Below, piece after piece: positions 11,201 through 24,000 of a stretch of 64,000 bases of DNA. The notes beneath the pieces are model-generated. The model ran no database searches. It saw nothing but the letters and a program-made list of their open reading frames with translations, and was not told the origin of the DNA. Both the position numbers and the translations under genes were made by a program. Source of the stretch: Apostichopus japonicus (lineage: Eukaryota; Echinodermata; Holothuroidea; Aspidochirotida; Stichopodidae); NCBI RefSeq assembly GCF_037975245.1, contig NC_092561.1, forward strand, positions 18,952,008 to 19,016,007, read 5' to 3'. The number at the start of each line of letters is the position of its first letter. Position 1 is the stretch's first letter.

Positions 11201-14200
11201 CATATACTGACTACCTTTAATTAACGCTGGTTTTGTACATCTTCTTGTGCATTTTGTTAGGACGTGATTCTACTAATTTAAAGAAGCCTTTAGTTTATAT
11301 GAAACTGAGGGGGTGCGTTTTATTTACCAAAGCAAAAAAAAAGAGAAAAAGAAATGAAATGATAAGATGCCCGTTACCATGACAATTTTTTAAAGACTTT
11401 ATGTCGCTAACGGAGTCACGTAGCGTGATATAACACCTTCTTTTTGCGATGTGCATGAGATGACCCATATATACATATTTGTTGTGACGTGATATTTCTT
11501 TTTTAATGCAGTCTATATATAAAATAGTCATAATACAAATTACTAACAAATCAGTAGTATATATTTATTGTTTTAATCAGTTTTTAGGAAAACGTACTAT
11601 TGAATTATTTTGGACATCTCTTTTCTATGCTTCGTATACTGTTTCTTTGCAAACGAGGATTGGCTATAAATGATTGACTGTTCTGATGATTATAAGCTAA
11701 ATATTAAGATATTATAATATTTATATAAATTTATAACAATACAATTATTTTACTACGTTCTTACTATAATATCAAACCAGTACAAGAAAAAAACAAGACT
11801 TCTATTGGTCAGTTTTGCTTTCGTTGCTCACATCAATGAAAGCCTTCATCAAGATTAAAGCCACTGGAGTTTTTTTCAAGATGATCTCTAATCTATGAAA
11901 TGTTCGTCATGGTTTCGCTTTTTGACCTTTAACCTTTGACAGACTGGCACTATATCTGGATCACCATTACTCTCGCTGTCATGGCAACGCTCTGCAAGGA
12001 ACAGGGAATCACGATCGTTGCGGTGTGCTGTGCTTATGAAATATTTTGGTCACAGAAGGTAATTAACTTGCAGTCTGATTGTTACAGGATCGGAGGTCAT
12101 AGTTCATATAAAAGCGACGAGTTTAAAGGGTGTGAAGACTCGCGCACAAACAAACGTCTCATGCCGGTAATCTGACCTAGTTTCGAATGAGGTGTAACAG
12201 AAGTGTTAGACACCACCATCGATCCCAGAAAATACACACACAGCTTGCTACCGTCGGTAAATAGACACTAGTGTACAGTCAATACATACAGCTACGGTCA
12301 ATACCCAAAACACAGTGTACATAGCAGCGATGGATATCTCAAGATAAAAGATAACAAGGTATCACGTTTCATTACTGTCTGCATTTTGTAGCAACGGAAA
12401 GTTAACTTTTTCAGAGCGCGACACGCGGTTTGGGGCGAGTCTTCAATGCCTTTAATAGTTTTTAACCTAGTTTTAAATATGTATTGGAATATTATGTTAG
12501 ACTTATTGTATTTAATTATTAAATATATAGGTAATAAGGTATACTAACACGTTACACGTAAAAGATCGAAAAACAGTCTTTAACTGTGTCACTGTGTAAA
12601 CTAACGCCTTAAGGGCTCACACATACGACAGTGGATGCAAAATGGTGTGACGATTTTTTGTTTGTTTTAGAGAGAGATAAGGAAAATCTTTCGCGGATCT
12701 GATACGGCACGTGGGCCGCGTATTGGGAACCCCTGTTCTATGGCTTTTGCCGTGTAGTTCATTCTCTAATTCGAACCCTACGGTTTCCTCCATTTCAATT
12801 GTGGTATATGTCTCTTGTCAGTGTATCCCGACATCTTTGCCAGTCTGGTAACGCCTCATAATGTAGGCAATGTATAGTTATTGGTGTAGTATCGTATATC
12901 ATAGTAAACAGTAGTTACTACCGTATCAATGTGATGATTTATTCAAATATCACTTTAGGTAATAGTTTGATAACCGCTATTAATCGTGACAAACAACCTA
13001 CATCTATATTTCTTTTCTGTAGGATTAAAGGTAGTTATAATAGTGTCGCAATTTTAACCAATAGTCTCAAAGTTATCATGTATAACTGTTGCGCTCAATT
13101 CTCTCTAACAGATTTCGTTATGGGAAGGTTTAGACTTACTCAAGTCGGCTGTGACGTCACCACAGCACATACCGTTATGGTTTGTAGCTTCTGTGTTCAG
13201 AATGTTAGCGCTCCTTTCTTCAGCTGTTCTGCTAGTCGTACTGCGAATCATCATAATGAGCGCTCAACTGCCACATTTCGTTCGGTATGTCATCATAAAT
13301 GTATCATTAAACCCAAAGAATGCACTGAAAAATCTTATTAAACATATATGAATATGCAACAGTATTATGAGATTCATAACTTTGTCTTAGGGTATGTTTA
13401 TCGATATGATATATTGCATTCATTTATGACTTAAAGCATTCGTAACTACTACTCCAACGAATTGTCTCTCTTATTATCTATTCATTGTGTATTTCTATGA
13501 TCATGCAAAATAAGCATTCATCGAAGCTATAATTAGTGAATATGCAACAGCCTAGATTAATCACCATTAAGAACAATTATGTTTACTTTTTCATTTCTTT
13601 TCATCTGCTAACAGACAGGACAATGCTAACGCCAAGTAAATTATCTCTCTCATATAATTTTATCTCCAACTTCTACAATCATTCAATAAGTATTGAGCAA
13701 TTCATACAGAAATGTTATTATCAGCCTAATGAATATGCAACAGCCTAATGATGTCATGACTATTCATTTTATTCCGTTTTGGCCTCATTTTCAGATATGA
13801 CAATCCAATAGCCTTCGCAACTGCTCCTACCAAGCAGTTGTCCCTCTCATATCTCTTCCCCCTAAATTTTTGGCTGCTCGTGTACCCCTATAAACTGATC
13901 TGTGACTATAGTGGGAGCACAATCCCATTGGTCACTAAAGTGACCGACCCCAGGAATCTAGCCACTCTGAACTTTATCGGTGGATTAGGGGCACTCACTT
14001 ATCTGGCATTGACAGGACGAAACAGGCTATCCAGGCAGATTGCAATGGTAAGAACTAAAAAATAAGATCTGTTAAGTCAATAACTGTCGATCTTAAAGGG
14101 TGTGAAGACTCGCGCAAAAAGAAACGTCTAATGCCGGTAATCTGACCTAGTTTCGAATGAGGTGTAACAGACGTGTTAGGCAGTACCATCGATCCCAGAA

Positions 14201-16462
14201 AATACACACACAGCTTGCTACTGTCGGTAATTAGACAATAGTGTACAGTCAGTACATACAGCTGCGGTCAACATCTACAGCACAGTGTATAAACGATACA
14301 GCGATGGACATCTCAGGTCCAGCTAAAGATAACAATTAAGGTATCACGTTTCATTACTGTCTGCATTTGGTAGCGACACGAACAGAACGTCACTTGTTGC
14401 AAGCAACGGAAAGTTAACTTCTCCAGATGGCCACACGCGGTTTGGGGCGAGCCTTCAATGCCTTTCAATGAATGAAATGGGTAGAGAGTGAGGTGCAATG
14501 GTGGATGGCGGGCCCTATTGTTAATTGTACTAAATTAATAACTCATTAATTACATAAACGTGGCCAGTTACATTGTTTATCTTCGGGGATATGTTGCCCA
14601 GAAAATGAATACATTATGTTTCATTCTCTTTTTATAGGCTCTGGCTTTCCTGGTTTTCCCATTCTTGCCTGCTTCTAATATTTTCTTTCCGGTTGGATTC
14701 GTGATTGCTGAGCGAATTCTTTATTCACCAAGCATTGGTTTCAGTATGTTAGTTGTGATTGGTCTGCAACAGATTCTAAAATACAAGAAGTAAGTCAAGC
14801 TGAACGCAAATTTTAAAAGTCTCTATGTAAGCTAAAGGCTCTATAACCCGGGTTTACTGCATGCAGTCCATTTGATCTTAGATAATTCTTTCTAAACAGG
14901 TCCACCCCTCGCTATTGGTGAGATTTAGAAATTCGCCAATTCGCCAAATTCTGCCAACTAACTATAGACACCTGCTTCCGTGACTTTTTCCTTGGCGAAC
15001 CGACGTTGTGATTTCCCAAGGCTATATATAGTTACGACCTCAAATTTAGTCTAGGCCTAAAAGCACCCAATATATATATATAGCCTATACTCCAAAATGT
15101 TTGATGATTCAACTGCACTTTTATTGATTTGGTTGGATTTGGACTGACTTGATTGCATATTGATTGAAATCTAGTAAACACAACTTACCGATCAACATTT
15201 TTTATCAAAAGTTAGGAAGGAAGACACTGGTGGACAGCTATATGTAACCAGTGGCGTGTTAAGGTTTCATGGACTCGGTTCCATGGCAACGCGTTTAAAC
15301 AATACCTGCTTTATATTTAATGAGAAGAAACAATTCCACTGAAGTTAAGATAAAAATAAGATAAAAGAGAATAAAAGAGAAAATAAGATTAAACGTATGT
15401 TAAAATTTAATTCCACTTAATAAGTGCAATCGTGTATAATTTAGTGAAATCAATTTTCAGCTCAATTTAAATTGTACTATACTTTAGTAAAATGGTATAT
15501 TTTATTCTTTAAGCTGACCTTGAGGACCTGTGGCCATAGTGACCAACCTCGTAATAGGTAACCTTGGCAACCATTGGTATGGTCTGGACTATTATCTTCC
15601 GAATTACTTACATCTACTTGCAGCTACATTTCATAAAGTAGAATAGCTCCACTTTCTCAAGTCATCTCATCATTTTCTTTAATATCTTCTCATTATACTT
15701 TCTCCATAAAGCAGAATAGCGCCACTTTCTCAAGTCATCTCATCATTTTCTTTAATATCTTCTCATTATACTTTCTCCAGCTCTTTTCCCAGATGAAAAG
15801 AGGTGCAATAGGTATACTCTGATCAACAAAAGCATTGACAAAAGCCATTTTCTTTATATATATTTTGTGCAACCGTGTTTTGTCAATGACAATGTAAGGC
15901 ATTTTGTTTGTCTTGATTTTCGTCTTGATTTCGTCTATATTTCCTGCTAGGTTTAACCACTTAATGTATCTACTTCTGGGCACAACTCTCTTCCTTCATG
16001 GGGCTAGAACAGCTCGCAGAAACGAAGACTGGTAATATAAACAAATGTGCATTATATTACTTTATGAATTAATTTAAGCGATGAATGTTGGGTCCATTCA
16101 AAGTTATAATAAGTAAAGGTAATTGGTTATCATTGATCACGTGACTGTGACGATGACTGAAGCTCAGAGTCATAGAAGGATCTGACGTCATCGTACTTTC
16201 ATTTTACTTGTCATTTAATTACGAAAAACCCTTTTCGTTACCGATTAATTTCTTCTTCATATCAATATGATTATTATTAAAAAGTGTGTTTGTTGTATCC
16301 ACCATTGTAGCGAATAATCTAATATGTAAAGTAAAAAAGAAAGAAACTTCAAATACTTCTGACCACTTTCCTATCGGTTCATATATCTATATATTACTTT
16401 CGCATTTATTTACAACTGGATGCCAGCAACCATATTTTTCCTGATGAATATTCAGTGAAAAA

Positions 16463-16523
<61 letters not shown>

Positions 16524-19500
16524 AATATATATTTCTATTTCTATATATTTATATGTTTATTATACCAGGATATCTAAAGAATCTTTGTTTCGTGCGGGAC
16601 TACAAGTAACAACAGACAATGCTAAACTTTGGTTGAATTTGGGTCATTTTTACGAAAACACAGGACAGAAACAAGAGGCCTTAGCTTGTTACAACGCCTC
16701 CTTTAAAAGGTAAATATCTTCCATTAGTTTGTATAATTAAAAAGACCTTTACACGGTTGCACAATTACTGTGGGAGATATCATGGAGGTGTAATGTAAAA
16801 GTTTACTATATTTTTTTTTGGGGGGGGGGGGTGGGGGGAATTGAAGAATTTGTCGACATTTTAAAGTTGTACCGTAAAATCATGCGTGAATATGTTTATG
16901 TATCTGCGTGATATTATGACTACCAATGGGAAGGGGCAGAGAAGAGGTGTTGGAACTGAACCGTCTGATTTTATTATATGGAGATGAAGCCCCCCCCCCC
17001 TCACCACCCTCCCCTTCTCTCTAGAAATATATGTGTGCTTGTGCCCCGGCTTTGTCAGTCTAGTAACACCTGTTATATCCAGCCGCAGATATATTTGTCC
17101 CACAATTAAAAGATTTATTTTTTTGTTGCATTTTTTTATGTTAATATATAAGTATATGTATATATATTTATATTTGATGTCATTACAGCGAGTACGCGAT
17201 CGAAAATGGTGCTTTGACTGAAATTGGGCGGTTGCACTTTTCGATGGGTGACGACGTGATGTCGGAGTACTATCTCAGCCAAGCGCAAAAGTACATGGCG
17301 CCACGCGGAAACGGCCGCTACTCTCCGAAATACGTACAGACATTTTATCATATGGCTATGATTAGAGCGAAGAACGAAAGTCAATGGCCAGAAGCAGAAA
17401 ATGTAAGAATATTTTATACAAGCATAAGTATTCCTTTAACTTCCCAATCAATGACATATAAGTCATAAATATTGTCAAACATAAAAGAAACATAAAAGGA
17501 ACATTAAAATAGCTGTTTTTGTGGAGGGGGGGGGGTGTTTGTTCACAGTAATAGCTTTTGGGATTAGCTTAATCTGATCCTGAAAGTCCATCATAGCAAC
17601 ATTATGCAGTACATTAGGGTTGACCAATCAAATCTCAATTTAAATTAATGTATTAATATTAGAAAACTGCAGTATTATTTTGCTTTTGGGCATTTAATTA
17701 ATACTGATATAATAAGCTGTCTGATCGAGACAATATTGCGATTGTATCAAATCAATTTTGTGAATAATTCATTCATACTTTCACATGGTTAATAAAAATT
17801 AATAGTAAAGGAAGGCGTCTTGCTTTGACCGTTTACCATCTTAAGTTGACGAATCTGAGAAAGTCGCTTTCGGCGTAGGCTAGTAGATGTATAATACTAA
17901 GTAACCGGTACTCACCACTGGATAAGTAATACATGGTAAGTCATGGCGCTTACAATTCTCCGTATCACGTGGAAACGGATTTTGATTTAAGAGAGCCCAA
18001 AGTTATAGTGACGTCCCTTAATTTATAATCTTCTTCTTCTTCTCCTTCTCCTTCTCCTTCTCCTTCTCCTTCTCCTTCTCCTTCTCCTTTTCCTTCTCCT
18101 TTTCCTTCTCCTTTTCCTTCTCCTTCTCCTCCTTCTCCTCCTTCTCCTCCTTCTCCTCCTTCTTCTCCTCCTTCTTCTCCTTCTCCTTCTCCTTCTCCTT
18201 CTCCTTCTCCTTCTCCTTCTCCTTCTCCTTCTCCTTCTCCTTCTCCTTCTCCTTCTCCTTCTCCTTCTCCTTCTCCTTCTCCTTCTCCTTCTCCTTCTCC
18301 TTCTCCTTCTCCTTCTCCTTCTCCTTCTCCTTCTCCTTCTCCTCCTTCTCCTCCTTCTCCTCCTTCTCCTCCTTCTCCTCCTTCTCCTCCTTCTCCTCCT
18401 TCTCCTCCTTCTCCTCCTTCTCCTTCTCCCCCTTCTCCTCTTTCTCCTCCTCCTTCTCCTCCTCCTCCTTCTCCTCCTCCTCCTCCTCCTCCTCATTCTC
18501 CTTCCCCATATATAGATGTTGAAGAAGGCAATCCGACTAAACAATGAATATGAAGATGCTTACAAGGCGTTGAGTGATCTGTATCTGTCCATGAATGAGT
18601 TTCACAAAGCAACTGGGATTTTAAGGAGATACTTAGCTATAGATCCAAGAAACTGTAAGATACTGTCTGCTGTAAGTCGTTTTCTCCCCTTCTTCTTAGT
18701 TACGACCCATGACCTTACATTAATTAATGTACCAGCTTCACACAGTGACAATAGATTTACAAAGTGTCGCTAGTACACTTACCAGTACCAATCCTAAAGT
18801 GTGAGTACAAAATATAGATAACTATAAACTTACAATCGACTACAAGCCCATGCAATAGGACCGCAAGAATGGTTCATACACATTTCCCAACACCTACATG
18901 CATATGATACGAGTATCTGTACGATTTATCAGTAAGTTTTATGTTGTTTACTGGCATCTCCATAGTTACTAGTTTCGCCATAAGCACCAGTATTTCCATA
19001 GTTACCAGTCTCTCCATAGTTACTGGTACCTCCATAGACATCTTTCGGTGCAGGCAGTAGTGTGTGTGTGCAAATGGGGAGGAAGGGGGAGCGGGGAGGA
19101 GGGTGGCGGGTTACCATGGTTTCTCCATATCCATCGTCAAGTAAAATCTCCGTTCAGTTGGGAAGAGTTATGCGTATTCAGTTCGGGAAGAATGATGGAC
19201 CACTAGTTTGGGTAGACTCCGTTTTCTGTTTTTCAAACTCGCACTAAATTCAATAGTATTAAAATTAAAATGCTAAGATGCAACTAACAAGGACTGGGAA
19301 GTGCCATTTCCAGCAATCTGGGAGGCATTTTCAGCCAAAATTTTCTTGTACGCTTCTCGCCAAATATGGTGGCGCTACGCTTAGATAGTTTGCAATGCCG
19401 TATCTAAGACTCTGATAGTTTGCCTACAGTTTCGCCCCTCCCTTGGCAATTTTCTGGCTACGCGCCTGGGGGAGGGGGAAGGGAGAGGGGGAAGGGGTGA

Positions 19501-21053
19501 TATATCTCTCTTTTACTTGTTTTCATTGTTTTTTATTGTTTTTATTTGACCACAGCTAGGAAGACTCTACGCAATTGGAAAGAACACAAATGAGGCTTTG
19601 TACTATTTTGAGCAATGTTTGAGCTATTCACCAAGTAACGAGAATGCGCAGTACAACGTAGCTCTTATTTTGGAAAAAGGAACGGGAAATGAAGAGACTG
19701 AAAAATTAATAAATAGGTATATTTTTGCCGTATATTCATTTGATTAATTATTATTGTTTCTAATCAAAGTCGGTAAAAAAAGGGCTTTTATGAGTTGAAT
19801 CTTCAATAATTCCACCAATGATGTAAAATGGATAATTTTTTCCTTTTTTAAATTACAAATTGCTAATGACCAGTGTTTGTGTTTAGAAGTATGAATGTTG
19901 ACGAACGAGAAGTCGCAAATAAAGTATAATATATACCAGCTTCAAGCGATGTCTCACGTTGTCTCAATTAATTGGCGTGTGCCTAGAAATACATAAAGCA
20001 GCATTTTGCATCCTTTTCTATGATTTTTCTCAACCTCACTGACTCCACTATGCCATAACGACATATATAACTAGCTTATCTATTCAAATGTTGCTTCAAA
20101 TGGTGGCAAAAAAGTCGAAAAATTTACAACTTTCAACTTTGTTTTTCTCGACGATATTTTCCGTTGGGATCCAAATAAACCTCGCCCATAATATGAATAT
20201 TTCAATACTACGAACGTCATTGGCCATTACGTAATACAACAACATGCTTGATTTGTGTAGATTGTCTATGGCAGTTGTACCAGGGAGCTGTTAGAGTCCA
20301 GCTCGCTGGTTGTACCAAGTTACCAACTCGACGTTTGAATCTATTTTTAGCAACGGCTCATAACTAAACCTGCATCTGTGATTGGTTTGATTCAATATAG
20401 TGGGTTGGGGGAACTGTATGCGATTAATCTAAAATGTGGAATTTGTCGGTGGACAGTTCTCATTATCTGCAAATGTCCTTAATTACTCGCCAATTAACGC
20501 TTTTGGCAGGGAAAAAAACTTGGCTAATAACTTAGTTTGCTGTTTTGTGATTGATATATGTAAAAAAGTGGAAAACGGCGACAAAACGCAAAATGCTGCT
20601 TTGGGGGATGGGGTTGGGGAGGGGTGTCGGGAGGCGAGAGGTTTTTTGCTGTTGTTGCTGGGATGAGAATATATTTGTCCAGGAAGCTGATAGGAAATCA
20701 AGAAGGCATAATATTTCCACTTATCCATCAATTCCTGCCATTAAAATGTACATTTCATTTCCGAAATATGTCAAAAAACAATGTGTTAGTGCATAAACAA
20801 TGGACCTTTTGTTAGAATAATACAATATGTTATATTCTATCCAATCAGGTACAAGAAATTAATAGACAGCTCTGAATCAAACAAAGCAGCTTATCTGATT
20901 AAACTTGGTGAGGTATACCGTAAATCTGGTGATTATGAAAACGCCCTCATCTGCTACACCAAGACACTAGAGGTAAGTTCTTCTATATACACATTTTTTT
21001 GTTGTTCGAAGTGGCCCGCGGTAATTTTAGAAATAGCTTTTAAATGAAGAAGA

Positions 21054-21085
<32 letters not shown>

Positions 21086-24000
21086 AATGGTAAGAATTCA
21101 GGGTCCAAAACTCTGTGTATTTCCACTCAAGACAGTACGTGCACTATATAAGACTAAACAATGAAGGATGACTTCGGTGCTTTGTTAGCCATCCCCTCCA
21201 ACCCCCTCTCCCACCCCAACCGCCCCTCCCACCTCCCCGTCCCTCTTTCTTTACAAAGATCCGAGGTATCCATTAAAAATGAGATATATATTTTTACTTT
21301 TGGAACATGGTCTGTCAAGTTTATATGATAAATGTGATATTAAATGATTGATTAATTCACGATCAATCGAACATGGCGATTTATTATTTATAAATGTTCC
21401 TACACGGTGATTGGTTAATCTGTCACCCTGTATATATAGTGAAAATATTGAATATATATATTGAATATTTGATCTAACGGTCATCTCGGTTGACTGTGTA
21501 TACTTGCTAATACTTAAATGATTGATTGATTAATTATTCATGCCATTTTACTTGATCGATTAATTATTCATTAAATGAAGATTGCATTCATCATGCATCC
21601 TATAGCACTGACTGACTAATTCGTCACAAAAGAACTATGGTATGCAGGAACGTTGATTATTATATTTGCTATCAATCTATCCATCGAGTGTATGCCATAT
21701 TTAATAAACCTTGAACTTGATATATTCTTTAACCACCATGCATCAGTTATTTTCAGTTTTTGATTTTCTTTCGACAGCTGCTACCAGACGATAAACAGGC
21801 GCTATCAGCGTTAGGGGTAACACACAAGGCCCGGAATGATACCTTATCAGCCAGGGTTTACCTCCAGCGAGTAGTTGAGGTAAATATTGGATTACAAGTA
21901 TCATGCAAATCAAATCATTTCAGAAGAAATTGCAGTGTGTTTGCTGGTATAACTATTGATTGATTTCTAGTATATACCTATAGAATGTAAGTCGTCGTTA
22001 TGATAGGATAAACACACTGCAGAACGTAAGTGTGTGTCCCAGTCTCGAGTTATATAAGGTTCGAGACACTCCTAGATTAATGTATGTCGTCCAGTTACAG
22101 AGTTGTTGACAATTAACAATAATCATGGACGTTAAATATGAATGTAAAGAGACTGGCTTCGGTCGGCTTGCGGCTTTAAATTAAGCCAATGAGGCTTCCT
22201 CGTGAGTTCCTGCTTGCAGGAGGATCTAATATCCATACACACATACACGCGTTCATATATGGAGCATACGATGTGTGATATAGGGATATACGCAGTAAAG
22301 TTTCGTTTATTTCCCAAACACTAAGATAGAAGTGGCGTCATGTTAATAGATGAGCCGTATTAATTATCACCATCTTTCACCCAGTTGGAACATGTTTTTT
22401 TTTTCTATAACTATTCCTTCATATCCCACTTCAAAGCACTCATACTGACACTTTAAGCAGTACAAGGGCGGCAAAACGGGGGGGGGGCACAGGGGCACGT
22501 GCCCCCCCCCACTTTTCCTCAGGTTAAAAATGTGCCCTTTTTCTACATAAAAATTGAGGTGTCTCAAGTTACCAAGAGGCCAGGGAACCAGAATGAACAC
22601 TCGGGAAGGGCCGTTTCCGGCCATCTGAGGGGTTTGTAAAACCAAAAATTTTCTAGTACGCTCCGCGCCATCCGATGGTGGCGCTCCGCTCAGATAGTTG
22701 TGCATACAAATTTGCAAATCCTGGCTACGCCCTGACTTTTAATGAATTTTTGTTGGTCAAACTCAAAGCTATTTCGAATGGAAAAAAAATTGTTAAGATA
22801 TTAACAAGAAATAAACCCTAATTCGGAAGATTCCTAAATTAGCAACTAGCATGATTTCACCTCATTTTGTCTCAAAAGAAAACTTGTTCCTTGATTCCCA
22901 ATTTGCACATTGGATATTGCAGTGCTAGTATGCATATTTTCCTTGAGGGGGGGGGGGGGGGCGTTGATGGAGTGATGTGTATACACAAATAAGATAATAA
23001 AATAAGAGTTATAAAGGGTACTAAATATAAGGCTGCATCAGTCCAATCGAATTTCTGCAAAGTGCCACTTTGATGTCGGTGCCCCCCCCCCCCCCCAGAT
23101 TAAAAGTGCTTCCGCCGCCTTGAAGCAGTATGAATGTCTCATTTTTTGCCATCATCAGATAAAGCGTTATAGACCAGGAACTATTTGTACTTGCAGTACA
23201 AGTGGCTTAAAGCAGGAAACAGAATGACAGTTTAGAGTGGTATTAGCGATAAAACAATTGTCCCAACTGGCTGCCAGCTGCCATCTGTGTTTTGTTTTTT
23301 AATGTCTTCAATATGTTTTCTGATCACGTGACCACCCTCTAGCTCTATCCTGGCGATGATAAAGCCTGGCAGCGTCTAGGTGAACTCTACGTCGACGGCT
23401 TGGAGGCATTACAAGATGGACTGAAGGTAAATGACGTCATTATTACGTTAGACTAATACCGTAAAGTATTGAAGACTCGCTCCAAACCGCACCCGGCCAT
23501 CAGAAAAAGTTAACTTTTTGTTGCTTGCAAGTGACGTTTTGTTCGTGTCGCTACAAAATGCAGACATTAATAAAACGTGATACCTTAATTATCTTTAGCT
23601 GGACCTGAGATTTCCATCGCTGTATCGTTTGTAGAATGAGCTGTGGGTATTGACCGCAGCTGTATGTACTGACTTATGTACACTAGCCTCTAATTACCGA
23701 CGGTAGCAAGCGGTGTGTGTATTTTCTGGGATCGATGGTGGTGTCTAACACTTTTGTTACACCTCATTCGAAACTAGGTCAGATTACCGGCATTAAACGT
23801 TTCTTTTTGCACTTTTTAAATATTGGTCAGGGTGAAGGGTATGGGTCGGGTGGTGAAGGTAGCTAGTAAAGAGAGCCGAAGGAAGCTACCGCAACGCAAA
23901 CTGCATTTGTCTCAAGCTGATCCCATTATACATGTACTTAACTGCCAAAGTATACTAACAAATCGTGCCACATTCATTTCGGTCCTAGATCTGATCTTTT

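Noticed and set aside
18018-18544. Two minus-strand frames of 163-173 codons made of Glu/Lys or Arg
   Set aside because: They lie wholly within the CTT/CCT satellite; composition follows from the repeat and the region is a TMTC intron.
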